From NCBI GenBank assembly GCA_014905825.1, contig JACGCN010000024.1, positions 744,001-808,000 of the forward strand: a DNA stretch of 64,000 nt, written 5' to 3'. Origin of the DNA: Lyophyllum atratum (lineage: Eukaryota > Basidiomycota > Agaricomycetes > Agaricales > Lyophyllaceae). Shown here one piece after another: positions 36,132-48,199 of this stretch. Position numbers and translations under genes: made by a program. A model generated the notes under the pieces. It ran no database searches. It saw only the letters and a program-made list of their open reading frames with translations, and was not told the DNA's origin. Numbering within the stretch: position 1 is the stretch's first letter; each line of letters starts with the position of its first letter.

Positions 36132-38286
36132 ATGGCTCCGATCCATATTGATGAGACTACAGGCTCAGATACCACGGGCAAAGGAACTCCCGATCAGCCT
36201 TATCAATCCCTTGGTTTTGCTGTCTTCAGCCATGGCGCAACAGAGCCTTTCTTGACGCGTAAAGATGCTTCCGGGACATACGAGGAACCCACGCAATCCT
36301 CCCTAAAGAAAGCGAAGAAAACCGCGGAAGGCCTTGAGAAGAAGAAGAAGAAGCAGGAGGAGCTCGCTACTCAAAAAGCCAAGGAACAGGGCGAGTCGAA
36401 GGAGAAGCGAGAGAACCTCCTGGAGGAGAGCAAGAAGGTCGTACTGACAGAAGATATCTCTCTACCAAAGGCCGTCAAGGTTTGTCTCCCATCTTATTCT
36501 GGTCCAAAGCTGCTATTAACTCTCAATAGTCGAAAATTGCTCATCTCACAGACCTGCGATCCAAGCGAGTGCGCGTAAGTGGATGGGTACATCGTTTACG
36601 TGACCAGAAAGGCATTATCTTTTTGGTTATCCGAGACGGCACTGGCTTCCTCCAGGCCGTACTCTCTGGCACTGCCGTACGCAACAATTCCGGATTTCTT
36701 CCACATGGCGTTCGCTGATTTTGTGCCAGGCTTCTACATACGAGGCGCTGACACTTACCTTGGAATCTTCCGTTGAGATTGTCGGCACGCTTCAGGCTGT
36801 CCCAGAAGGAAAGCAGGCACCTGGTGGTCATGAGCTTATCGTCGACTACTGGCGCACTCTCGGTGCCGCTCCTGGCGCGGAAGACGCCTTTACCAACAGA
36901 TTGAACGAGGTCTGTACCCCCTTTCTCACGTCTATCAATCCACAGTGCTGATAACGCTGCATAGAAATCAGATCCATCCATCCAAGCCGATCTGCGGCAT
37001 CTTGTCCTTCGAGGCGAGACAGCCTCCGGCGTTCTTCGTCTTCGCTCGTATCTCCTCGCCGCTTTCCGCGAAGCTATGACATCCTATAGCATCCTTGAGG
37101 TGACCCCGCCTTGCCTGGTGCAGACGCAGGTCGAAGGGGGCGCGACCCTTTTCAAGCTTGACTATTACGGACAACCCGCCTTCCTTACACAGAGCTCCCA
37201 GCTCTATCTGGAGACAGTCTTACCCAGCCTTGGTGATGTGTTCTGCGTTCAAGAGAGTTTTAGAGCAGAGAACAGGTCTGTATAGCCATAGCTCCTTTCG
37301 TTGATCTGGCTGATAGTTGCGTTCTATCAAGCCACACGAGACGCCACTTGAGTGAATTTACCCACTTGGAAGCTGAACTTGCCTTTATCACGTTCGAGGA
37401 TCTCATGGATAACATCGAAAACATTGTACGCCTCCCAATTCTATGCCGCTCGAGACACATGAGATTAATAATAGCATCGCAGATCTGCAAAACTGTAGAC
37501 ATTCTCCTTGCCGACCCCACTGCTGCCGCCCTCATCAAGCAGCTCAACCCCAAATTCCAGCCTCCTATGCGCCCCTTCATGCGGATCTCATACGTAGAAG
37601 CTATCGAATGGCTCAACGAACACGATATCAAACGGCCGGAGGAAGATGCGGAAGGCAACACGGTTAGAGACGAGACAGGCCAGATTAAAATGGTCACGCA
37701 TAAAGTCGGCGATGATATCGCTGAAGCGGCTGAGAGACAGATGACAGATATCATCGGAAAGCCGGTCTTCTTACATGGGTTCCCTGCTGAACTCAAGTCG
37801 TTCTATATGAAGAAGATCCCTGGAACATCGTATACCGAGAGTTGTGATCTTTTGATGCCGAACGTCGGAGAGATTGTTGGTATGTGGCCTTCTTATATCT
37901 GCCTATCTCGGCGTCGGTCATGGTCGTCTTATCCGTTGCTTGCAGGTGGCTCGATGAGGATTGCAGACATGACGGAGCTGATGGCTGCGTACAAGCGTGA
38001 GGGTATCGACCCGGAACCGTACTACTGGTTCACCGACCAACGCAAATATGGAACATGCGAACATGGAGGTTATGGTTTGGGAGTAGAGGTAAGAAGTCGG
38101 TCTCCACTAGTTCTCGGCAAGCTCCTAACAGGCTATCAATCACAGCGCTTCCTTGCATGGCTTGCCGACAGATATACTGTGAGGGAGTGTTCTTTATACC
38201 CTCGGTGCGTAATCTTCCTGTGGATTGAGATTCCCCGTCGCCTAACTTTCTTGAATCTTAGCTGGCCGGGCCGGGCAACTCCTTAG
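36132..38286 (+). CDS. DED81: Cytosolic asparaginyl-tRNA synthetase
   Basis: Charges tRNA-Asn in the cytosol (class IIb synthetase). It starts at 36132 ([20 protein letters not shown]). The N-terminal eukaryotic extension includes a Lys-rich helix (about residues 58-105, [20 protein letters not shown]). The OB-fold anticodon domain follows with [20 protein letters not shown] and [14 protein letters not shown]. Catalytic motifs: motif 1 region [40 protein letters not shown], motif 2 [20 protein letters not shown] (joined over an intron at about 37277-37332), and motif 3 [14 protein letters not shown] (joined at about 38090-38146). It ends WPGRATP with TAG 38284-38286. The preserved QSSQLYLE and [14 protein letters not shown] segments are typical of AsnRS rather than AspRS. 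About nine introns. No mitochondrial presequence. Convergent with DPH5, 135 bp between stops. Confidence 0.95.
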
Positions 38287-38421
38287 ATATTTTCATCATG
38301 GGTTTTACGATTGTTATCTAGAGTTTTCGAGATCTCTTGTACCAAGATGTATGTCATGACTGAGTGGAATGGTCAGAATCGTAGTTTGAACAGCCGAACT
38401 GTCACTCAACACCTACGAGTA

Positions 38422-39523
38422 TCAGTCCAGTGAGCAACCATATACGTCTTTCGCTACGGTTCTCCAGTTGTCCTTGTCGATGGCGAAGTCCTCCGCGTAA
38501 TCTACTTCGAGATGATGAAGATGTTTCCCTATAATGACTATGCTATGCAAAGGCTCGCCGTATGCTTCTGCTGGATGGTTCAGTAATTCCTTCAGAGTCC
38601 CGGCAACAATCCGTTGGTGTTCTTCTCCTCCCCCCACACGAGACAGAGCAACGGCGAGTGTTCTATCAGGATCAAGAATACCTGTCGACCTGATGGATTC
38701 AATTTCGACCAGCTGGCTGACCGCCTGGGGGATTGACATGTATCGGGGTGGTTCGTAGATCTTGCGCCCCCTAGTGAAAAGGGTGACGAATCACAAATTA
38801 GCCGGAAGGCGGCCTTTACTCCATGACTGCGGTCATACCTAGCAAGATTTTCGTCACTCTGTTCCTTGACTTTGATGTCCAGTAACACAAGAGTATGAAG
38901 CCCAAGATCAGCGTTTTCTTTGATGCGATCGTAAAAGCTATCTGGCTTCCATGTCTCCGTAAAGAAAACGAGTGAAACAGTTTGGCCGAAGTTGTAAAGC
39001 TGAAGGCCTGATGCGCCAACAGCGTTCATGATAGATGCGTTATGGATAACGCGGGTCGGGATTTTCAGTGCGCGGGCACGCAAAATGATATCAGTATGGG
39101 TAGTTGCACTAACCCCATGATAAGAAGCCTATCTGGTTCACCGGGACAGGAGACTCACCCAAAAGGATCCCCCACAACAAGCAGACATACATCCTCCTCG
39201 TCTGCATTGCGCAAGATTTCGTCGCTTTGAGTTTCGACCGTGTCACGATCAGCCAAGATCAGTTCTTTGCCGTAGAATGCTTCCTTTCGAAGCCATATAA
39301 TAAGACACATTCAACAGTGCGATGCAATGTTGCGACAGACCAGACGATCCTTTTGAACCATCAATATACTCGTGTACGCTTCAAGGTAGACTCGAGTGCA
39401 TTTTTTGATGGCCTAATTTGAGTCAGGTAGAAAGCTACATAGCAGTGTTTCTACACGTACCTCAAGACCGCGAACAGTGACATCCTTCTCATCCGAGAGT
39501 CCCAGGCCGATGATGTAGAACAT
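38422..39523 (-). CDS. DPH5: Diphthine methyl ester synthase
   Basis: S-adenosylmethionine-dependent methyltransferase that methylates the modified histidine of elongation factor 2 during diphthamide synthesis (TP_methylase fold). It starts at 39523 with [20 protein letters not shown]. The usual second block [23 protein letters not shown] and [18 protein letters not shown] (about 39150-39200 with an intron) are all visible. [20 protein letters not shown] and [20 protein letters not shown] are hallmark Dph5 sequences, then [20 protein letters not shown], split by an intron at about 38770-38837. It ends KDVYGCSLD with TGA 38422-38424. Length about 290 residues, as in yeast. Five introns or so. 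Cytosolic, no targeting signal. It diverges from the F-box gene over 220 bp. No oddities seen. Confidence 0.95.
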
Positions 39524-39743
39524 GGTAAAAAGAGAAAATGGTGATATAGATAAGATTAGATCGCGGTAGCTATTTCTGTGCTCGGTTTGATGGCGAAATG
39601 GACTTGGGGAGAACATGTCGGTGTTGTCGGACAACGTTGTGTACAATCCTCCATCAGTGGGGAAATCTTGTGCAGGGCGTGCTGGTACTTCTATAAAGAC
39701 TGCCTGCCTCCCGTTTGATTTCTAGCAATGTTCGTGGTTCCTC

Positions 39744-41570
39744 ATGATTCGACATCGACGGCGTTCACCATCGCTGTTTAGGCCTCCATTTATCCCTCAG
39801 GACCTCCCTGTGGACATTCTTCCACCCATTCTTGCGCAGCTCTCTGATAGGACGGATCTATACGCCTGTGCACTTGTGAGCAAAGTATTCAATCGGGCAT
39901 CCATCCCGTTGTTGTACAGGACACTTGACTCCAGAATTATCTCCAGGGTGAGTGATGTCCTTCCTGTCTCTAGTCCGTATGCTCTTGGAAAGCTCCGGAC
40001 AGGGTGCGCCTGCACACCCGACAATCCATCTTCAATCGTGAATTCTACTTGCGAATCGCTGCTGATATATCTTGACTGATTCTAGTCTCTTGTTCACCAC
40101 CCTTCGACAACACTTCTACAACGGCCAGAATTCGCCGCGCACGTAAGACATGTGACCGAAACTGGTAAGATCCCTTAACTTTTGCACGGATTGTTTCCTT
40201 CGTCATGATTTACACTGAGCTGACCCCACGGCGAATCTGTCTCCAGGCGCCATACATCGTGGCACCCTTCCACGATACTCGAATATAACCGAGAACACGT
40301 TGAAGGCTCTTGCGTTATGCAAGCACTTGGAATCCATTACGTGGATTGACGATAGCTCTACGACTGACACAATCCTTCTCTCTTTTATCGCCGTTGTCCG
40401 CAGGCATCCTCTCCGAGAAATTTCCATTCGTACCCACAGTGACCTTGGGACCCTTGTGTGGTCTGAACTCATTACTCTCACTGGATTGCGCAAGATATCC
40501 ATCTGGTGCGTGGAAGGGCCTCCACGTGTTTTGCAAGGATGGTCCGAGTCGCTTGGAAGTACCCTTACTCATTTGGAATTGGGCGTCAGTGTATATCCAT
40601 ACCCGTGTTCAGACTGTACGTGTTAATTGCCTTTGGTTTAGCGATGTGCAGGTGTCCCACCAACGATCCTTATTTCAGTGCTATCCCAGCTCCCAAAGTT
40701 AACAAATCTTCGTCTCAAGGGTGCACCCGCGATTGCGATTCCGACTATCTTGACCTACCTCCTCGATCTACGCTCCCTGGATACGGAGTATCCTGGGACC
40801 TTTCACCATCGTGTACAACGGCCCTCCAAGGGCGGTCCATTGCCTCCACCGCCATGTCCAGCCCTTCGTGAATTGACAGTGCGGACGAGCTCTATCGATG
40901 GTGATGGACCTTCTAAGCTTTGGGATTGGATTCGGGAGCTTGTTCCAAATCCTGGACTTGAAATGTTCAAACTCCATGCTTTTACGATTCATGCGGGCCA
41001 TACAGGGATTCCGAGGATGTTTATTCTGGATCTGGCACTCATCCATGGGCAGTCGCTGAAACACTTCATGGTTGGCGAGGCGCAATTGACGCTGAATGAC
41101 ATCGCATGTTTGTGCTCGAAGTTCCCAAATCTCGAGACCTTAGTCTGCTCGGTGCCCAGCCCTGATATTGTAGGTTTTGACTACTTATGAGAAGCAAGAA
41201 CTGGGATAAAGCCAACTCCTGATCTAGAAATCGATTGCGGATTCGATTTCTGATGCGAAGAGTCTACAGACGCTAAAGCTACATGTGCAATGGATACCCA
41301 ACAACGCACGTACCGATAAAAGGGAGCTCACGCCCCAGGATGCGACGGATTTAATGCTTCGAACTGAAGATTCGAAGCTGCGGGCCATTGCCATAGGGCC
41401 GACTCTTTATACGGTCTATACTTATTTATTCACCCAAAAGATAAAACTAATCACCACCAATTTGTTTGTAGGGTAAGTGGATCCTTAAAGAGCCAGAAGA
41501 AGAGGGCCAGAAGAGCGAACCGACGTTCCAGGTCCTGTCGGATGTTACTGAGGACAGATGGCAGACGTAG
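39744..41570 (+). CDS. F-box/leucine-rich protein
   Basis: It starts at 39744 (MIRHRRRSPSLFRPPFIPQD). An F-box-like segment spans about residues 17-60: LPVDILPPILAQLSDRTDLY, ACALVSKVFNRASIPLLYR. After introns come Leu-rich stretches: TENTLKALALCKHLESITWI, LTGLRKISIWCVEG, LSQLPKLTNLRLKGAP, LTLNDIACLCSKFPNLETLV and SLQTLKLHVQ, irregular LRR-type. It ends EDRWQT with TAG 41568-41570. About six introns (for example 40618-40665). F-box proteins hold substrates for SCF ubiquitin ligases by binding Skp1. Agaricomycetes carry large, fast-evolving families of this type, often of unknown target. An upstream ATG at 39729 is out of frame and would stop early. The exact internal exon ends are approximate. 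Confidence 0.75.
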
Positions 41571-41761
41571 CACTAGACCATAGGCATATACTTACAAATG
41601 AGAAGCTGGAGATGAGTCAACATAGAAGGAGCATGGTATCTGTCTTCCAAGCTTCAAGCATCTCTTCTCCTAAAGCACGTCCAAGGACAATAGCAACACT
41701 AAGAATACAAGCTTGATCACACCTTAATCGTGCTATCAGCATCGTCAACCACGACCGATCG

Positions 41762-42432
41762 TTATGCCCCACGACCACGTCCTCTGGCTCCGCGCGCCGG
41801 ACCACCACGGCCCCCGCGACCACCTGGAAAATGATATTAATTGCCTTTTCGTTTGTAGAGCAAAGCGAAGACTACCTCGTCCGGGTCCGCCTCGTCCTAT
41901 GGCACCAAGAAGACAGTTAGAACTCATCTGTGAGGAGAGATATAACACATACCACCGCGGGCTCCGCCCCCAACGTGCGCACCTCGTGCCCCCCGACCCG
42001 CATCCCTCGCTCTGTTCTGCTCATCCTTTACAGCATCTAGTAGCGTATCAGGCACCCGCAAGTACTTTATCTATCCAGCGATTAGTGGCTAGACGCAGAA
42101 TAGGGGCCAGGAGCCCGAGATCCAAGTACGCACTGTGCTTCCCCGAATATAACACTCCTTGAGCTTCCAAAACCGCTCGCCATCCGCTGTCGTCTGATAC
42201 ACCTCCCGCAGCGTGATGTTCATGAAATTGTCACAGTTTACTAGATGTCCATTGAATGTCTCGCCGTTTTTCAGTTCCACTAACTGCAACGAATTGTCAA
42301 GAGGTGTTTTTGTGGCGAGATCGGTGGACTGACCATGGGCTTGTTCTGGGCAGCATTGAGAAGGGATAGTGGAAGCTGAAGAACGATTCAATCGAAGTGT
42401 AGGCATTGGATATTGTCACTGATACTGACCAT
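41762..42432 (-). CDS. LSM4: LSM4, U6 snRNA-associated Sm-like protein
   Basis: Subunit of the Lsm2-8 (nuclear, U6 snRNA) and Lsm1-7 (cytoplasmic mRNA decay) rings. The first coding exon is only the ATG (42430-42432). After a 54-bp intron exon 2 (42334-42375) reads [14 protein letters not shown], and after a 50-bp intron exon 3 starts at 42283 with [20 protein letters not shown]. Sm1 ([20 protein letters not shown]) and Sm2 ([13 protein letters not shown]...) motifs are clear, then [20 protein letters not shown] on the next exon (about 41970-42065). The tail is rich in Arg-Gly ([19 protein letters not shown]), typical of Lsm4 and split over two small exons, ending TAA 41762-41764. Five introns in about 670 bp is dense. 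[19 protein letters not shown] matches Lsm4 orthologues across eukaryotes, which fixes the start. Confidence 0.94.
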
Positions 42433-43811
42433 CGTTAGTGGTGGCGATTGTCTGGCGCGGTTAGTAAAGAATTAGAAATGGAGGCAACGACGCGTTCATG
42501 TGGCTGTGAAGCATTTCTCCCTCAGCCAAACCCCCATCATGATCGCTAGGAAGTCCACAATTCTTGACTATGCAGAGGCGTGCCAGATTCTTCCATACTC
42601 AAGGACTACACCTCGCCATCTTCAACTTGTGAGGTCTACAGATATTCAGGCTCTGAAATGTCTTCTACCAACCCCGACTTGGTTAAATTACGACCATGCG
42701 TTCGAGCTCACTCGTGACAAGCTTTTGACAAGTACAGAAATAATTCTGCTGTCGCCACCTAGCCCTATCTTGCTGAGCTGTTCCTGCACTGAAAGTTCTA
42801 TTTGAGCCACCATCAGCGAAGCCGGCAGGATACTGGTCATCCACGAGCCCTCCGCCCGAAACAATTTGCTCCTGCGTGAAGCGATGTGTGCTTCCGGCTG
42901 CATGGGTTTCTGAGCTCTATGTATTGGCTTCCTCCGATGGGCGAACGTATGGATGCGGGATCCACGAACTTCCCTCCGGCCTTATCTCAATCCTTCCCCT
43001 TTGCTTCCGGTCTCCACCGTCCCATTCTACAGAACGGCCCGGGCGTCATTTCTCAACACGACTTATTTAGCCCTTGGTGGATTTTTAGCTATGCGCAGAT
43101 GTCGACAAGATGTCGATGGCCAATTTTGGTTGCAACTGGTAGGCCAAACAAGAGCGTCTGTCATCATTTCGAACAAGCAGAAGAATCAAAATACCCCTAA
43201 AGAACCAACACACGCGGCTGCAGCTGTCGAACCGAGCATCTTTTCCATGGAGGCCGCTTATGGATACACAATTCCGGTACCGAGAAGATCTACTCAGGCC
43301 GTTAGCCAGAGCCTTCTCTTCGTGACCAGCTTCATGGACTCGGAGATGATATAGCTTTCCAGCTAGGCTATGTAGATTCTTACTCTATTTCCTCTCATGC
43401 ATGCGTCGCTTGGCGTGGTGCATACGTCTGCTTTCACCCTAGATGCTGTGAAATCTGGTGCACGCTGGTGGGTCAGTCATGATCTTTTGTTATGATCTGG
43501 TCTAAGGGACTCTAAGCTAGACCATCTCTCATTGAAAATGCAGGCGCTGCTCCGTACAAAGTAGTACTTGATATGTGGAAGCCAATCCGCTTGACTTGGA
43601 CGCGTGAACGACTGACGTGTTATTCATCGAGGGAATGAACCTCCACGCAATCCAGGGAAGTTGAAAGGAATGATGTTCATGCATGGTTGATGCTTGTCAA
43701 ATCCGGCTCCGGGTGGACTCGGTGATTTACACCAGGCCACTGAATTATATTAAAGATAGGTACGGTTGTAGGCTGAGCCGATAAATGAGGGTGATAAGTC
43801 TGATCAATTGA
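42433..43811. other. Intergenic, one unassigned open frame
   Basis: About 1.4 kb upstream of LSM4 and downstream of the GMC gene. A plus-strand frame at 42953-43354 (MRDPRTSLRPYLNPSPLLPV..., 133 codons) has a basic, acid-poor start followed by ASFLNTTYLALGGFLAMRR, which could be a mitochondrial presequence with a short membrane span. I recognise no family, there is no conserved partner exon, and a second frame (42886-43200) overlaps it. It is treated as possible but unproven. Confidence 0.3.
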
Positions 43812-46044
43812 TTAAAGCCTGTAGGCCGATTTAATGATATCGGAGGCGCGTTCGCCGACGGCGTATGCGGCTGCTTGTGTATGTGCGGAGGGAACAAAGG
43901 GCTAGATTTAAACCTATGAGTTCCCATCCGAACCCACGTCAAAGAAAACTCACCAATACGGAGCAATCGACGATACGGAGACCAGTCACCTTCTTCACCG
44001 TAAGATCAGGATCTGTGACACCGGTGTTGGCACCCTTGGGCGACATGCTGGCGGTACCGACAGGATGGAACAGAGTTCCAGAGTTGTTCGCGACGTAGGA
44101 ATCGATCGAAGCGTCATCAGTCGCATTCGCAAGAGCGCCGGCAGGCCCGACGACGTATCCCTTCCACGCGGGAGCTTTGAGGAACCTGTTGATACCTTTG
44201 ATGGCCTCGCGCATGATGAGTTTGTCAAAATCGGTCTTGAGAAGGCCTGGGTCGATGATGGGGGCATCAAAGGGGTTGTTGGATTTCAGCTTGATAGAGC
44301 CGCGTGAGCTGGGGGCTACGACGATGGTGGTGAGAACGATGAAGTTGCCAGCGGGGGGAGCGGGGCCGGGAGGGATACCGTTCTGTCGAAGCGCTGGTTA
44401 GCAGATGGATTGTAAGTTCAACATAAAAAGACTTACCGAGACGATGACTTCGTAGTGAGGTGTGTTGGGTCCGGCAGCAGTGTCTTGTTTAGGCACCAAT
44501 TTCTTGTCAATCCGCACGAAGCCGATGTGATCCAGAATGGTGTCAACGAATGGGCCAGTCTTGTTGGCTTGCCACTGTTCCAGGGCATCGTCTGTCAACT
44601 GGGTATTTCGTCGGATGCTCTCGAAGGTATCAGTCGAGTTCGCTGTCATTCGATGGGTATGAGCACTATGAGGGAACTATGAAACAACATACCGAGGAAG
44701 GGATTACCAACCACTGGGTGATCAGAGAGGTTCTCTCCAACATCGGGGAGGTCGACGATAGGCTTGATGCCAAGAGCCTTGAGCGATTTGCTGTTCCCAA
44801 TACCAGAGTTCAAGAGGATGTGTGGAGTACCGACAGTTCCGGCCGAAAGGATGACTTCTCGGGTCGCGGTCAAGGTCTTTACAGGTCCTGGCAAAATGAA
44901 CGTCATTAGTCAAGACTGAGATGGGGAAAACGCGAGAACCCACCTCCGGCGCTTTGGCGGAATTCTACACCACGGAAAGTAGGGGTTCTCCCTCCGCTGC
45001 ATTGGATTACACGCGAAACCTGGGCGTTCACGACGACATACAAATTCTTGCGTTGCATGAAGTTAGGTGCCAAGTAGGCAGTTGCGGAAGAGCTTCGCGT
45101 AGCTCCATTGATAGTACTTTGCGCCCAGCCTTGATAAACCATAAGCATGAATCGTGAATCAAGCGTATGAAAGTCTTACCGAGACCCAGAGGCTTTCCAG
45201 AGTTCATGTCCAAGTTGAACTTGAAGTCGTCACCAGCTTGTGAAGTAGCCTGAATAACGCGCTCATCTATTGGCGTCGAGAATCCGGCAAGGCTGACGGC
45301 GACGTCGCCCTTGAAGCCATGGACGGAGGGGTTGAACTGCCCAGTGATGTTGTGGTTATCTGCGGGCGCGGTCCACTTTTCGCTCCTCTTGAAGTACGGC
45401 AAGATACCGTTCCAAGACCAGCCTTGGTCGCCTGTCACCTTTGCGTAGCGATCGAAGTCTTCGCTTGATCCTCGGGTGTAAACGAGCCAATCTACGAGGA
45501 TTCACTTCAGTACAAAGTACAGGCGAAGCGATGGCGAGATGGAACGAACTTGTGGAGCTGCTGCCTCCAAGGATATGTCCCCTTGGGTAGGGGATGGCGC
45601 GTCCGGCGAGGCCGGGTTGTGCTGTCGTGGTGTAATTCCACTCGAATGGCGATGGCAGTGTTAGCTCAGGCGCCAAGAAGGGGATCTCGGAAGTGAGAAC
45701 ACCGTCATTTCTAGATGGATAATCCTGGGTCAGTAACCCGAGATATAGATATTACACAATGCGCGTACGATGGGCCAGCTTCGAGAACGAGGACGTTGAC
45801 TTTGGGATTCTCCGTCAATCGGTTTGCCACGACATTTCCTGAAGTACCGCCTGTAGTACGCCACGATGAGTATGTTGACAGTGATAATCATCTAGGGTGC
45901 GGCGTAATACTGACCACCGACAATGATGAAATCGAATTTGACATTACTAGGTATGTCGGCGACCTTGGATAGTAGGGCTGCTTGGCTGAGAGTAGCAGAG
46001 AGTAAACCTGACGATACAGCCACGGAAAATCTAGTGACGCGCAT
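43812..46044 (-). CDS. GMC oxidoreductase, aryl-alcohol oxidase type (AA3_2)
   Basis: Secreted FAD-dependent oxidase that would oxidise aryl or other primary alcohols, supplying H2O2 for lignin or cellulose attack. It starts at 46044 ([20 protein letters not shown]), a signal peptide. The FAD-binding beta-alpha-beta fold [19 protein letters not shown] is split by an intron (about 45855-45910) and continues to [24 protein letters not shown] follows (45560-45590). The middle has [20 protein letters not shown] and [19 protein letters not shown]. The catalytic His regions are [20 protein letters not shown] and, near the C-terminus, [20 protein letters not shown], with the pair expected in aryl-alcohol and glucose oxidases. 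It ends IIKSAYRL with TAA 43812-43814. About eight introns, for example 44650-44695. The HTQ around the second His favours the aryl-alcohol-oxidase group. Substrate is inferred. Confidence 0.9.
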
Positions 46045-48178
46045 GTCGAGCGAAGAAAAGAAGGAAAGAAGAGCGAGGATGGGAATCGGTGGCTCGCCTG
46101 GGGCCGTTAAATAGGTCGGTTGAAACTCGTCAGGTGCTAGATAGATCCCTTAGTGTATGATGAGACATAGTCCCCAAATCTGGCGCTGCTCCAGTGAGAT
46201 ATTTTCGAGTAAGTGGCTCTGGATATCGTCGGCAAGCTCGAATGGGACACGGGCGGATACCATGATCCGTCTCCAAGGGTGCCATGATGGTTTGTATCAG
46301 GAACGATCCTCCGCCACTTCTTTCTCAGAGTGGACGTCACAGCCTCTCGGAGGTTGACAAGTCTCCCGTCGGCGCGCAACTGCATATCTCTTATGTTTGG
46401 AACCTTTGGTGATTGACCCACGGCAAAATTAAGCGGCAGGGCGCTGGACCGACGAATAGTCTCCGTTTTCCCTAGAAAGATGATGATGTGTTTCTGGAAG
46501 CTGACCCAGAGTAAATTTTGGGCTGGATGAGTAGGGGCCCGAGCACCACGGTGTGGAGGGCTCTGGGATGGAGTACGAGTCTAGAGGCTTCTTCTAGTAC
46601 GCAGTTTTGTCGAACACCGTAAGTTCTAGTACAGCTTTTCGGCATCGTAGTATCCATGTAGTATCCATATGGCGAATCGCGATTGAGCAAAGTTCTCGAT
46701 GTAAGCGGAAGTGATTGTCGGAACCATCGGCATTCGGAAGAATGAAAGAAAACATGACGTTCCCCCCCAAGATCAAACAGAGCCAAACTAAACGTATCTT
46801 TCACGGTCAAGGAGTCGTGAGGGCCGACTACCCAATTACATAGCCTGGCGACGTTTACCTGTTTGACCGCAGGGTATTGATTCTTCGATGGGAGAATAGA
46901 GCACAACAAGGTGGAAATTCCTCGTCTACTTAATCCCGAATAAGACCACCTTACAACAAACACTCCCAAACGAATCTCATGCCCGACCGAAGATTTTGGC
47001 AGCCTACTGAATGGATCCAGAAAGAGATACTTCGAGTCACGTATTCAGGCGGGTTCTCAGCGTCTTTTCAAGCCACTGGAGCAATGGATAGGTGCAAACA
47101 GGCCGTGCTTATTGCGAAGTCGGCACAGAGCGTCGCTGAAGCGTCGACCGACCTTACAGGGTTTCATATTCTCGCGCCCCATTGGTCTTGGGCTCCCGCA
47201 GCGTGATGTAAAGCATGTTCCTCGGCGGCACGAAACCTATCGAACACTCTCCGCAACAGGCTGTCCAAGGCTGCCTCGTACAGTGCCATGTTTGGCTGAT
47301 GGATCACGATAGCGGATAGCGGATTGCGCAAGGCACCTCTACTGTCCGGAGTCAATCTCGAGATCGATTCGATAAATTTGGACTACGGGGTAACAGTACC
47401 AAGGTGATCGACCGGTTTGAAATGCTAACAAGAGATGCAGAATGTCAGGCTTTTGAGCCTACCACCCATGTCCTTTATCTATTCGCTTGGCCACGAACAG
47501 CTTGATATCGCGACGTCGATACTTTTTGATGAGCGCCCGAGACATTAAAGGTGCGTTCTGCTTTCTACACGCGGGAGCAACTTAACACATCTCTTGCTAG
47601 TTTTAGAATGTCGTGCAGTGTAAATACTTAGCGGTAGCTCCCCCGCGCTACTCGTCTATTTAAACATTGACAGAACACGTCGTTCAGACTGTCCGCCACC
47701 ATTTGATTCTGCACACGCTGCGCAGGATCGAATTGACAGAATGTATCGTGGCGGTCCCGCCCTCCGTGCTCACCTGGGTCCGGACCCGGCTAACGTTGGT
47801 CATTTCACTGCGTTGATACCGTGTGCCGCTATTGCCAGGTTGTGTCGACTACTGACAGCTCCCAACTGATCATCACCCTCCGTTATATTCTCAGACGTAT
47901 AGATTTCTGAATGGGCGTGCAATGTGGTGATGGTCGTGTCGGGGAGATAAGGAAGACTGGTTATAATTATAGTGCCTTCGGTTGGTCCGGGCATCCCTGA
48001 TATATCGGAGAAGGCGATCATAGCGCCTCAACATCGGGAGTCGAGAGTCTGCTGCTACAAACCCATGGATCATGGATCAATTCCAACGGGCTTCCATCAA
48101 TAAATTCGACCCCTCGACGCGGGTAGCGTTTCCTGTTTTATTTTGACACTTGGACTCTAACATGTACCATGAACCTAC
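46045..48178. other. Gene-poor stretch left of the CACTA element
   Basis: About 2.1 kb. A minus-strand frame at 46472-46969 (165 codons) and shorter ones lack conserved motifs, have an odd residue mix and no plausible splice partners, so they are not called. No mobile-element ends other than those of the CACTA element were found here. Confidence 0.4.
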
Positions 48179-48181
48179 TTA

Positions 48182-48199
48182 CACTGGAGGCAAACAATA
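48182..48199 (+). repeat. CACTA left terminal inverted repeat, outer part
   Basis: CACTGGAGGCAAACAATA. The first 16 bases match the complement of the right end at 15 positions (T/C at the fourth). The MITE begins right after, at 48200. Confidence 0.85.

Noticed and set aside
42500..43360. Plus-strand frames between LSM4 and the GMC gene as a new gene
   Set aside because: Two overlapping frames compete. Only one short hydrophobic stretch stands out, and no family or exon joints support either.
46472..46969. 165-codon minus-strand open frame left of the CACTA element
   Set aside because: No conserved motif, competing frames over the same stretch, and no splice partner. It contains an awkward mix of Cys, Ser and Arg and looks like chance.
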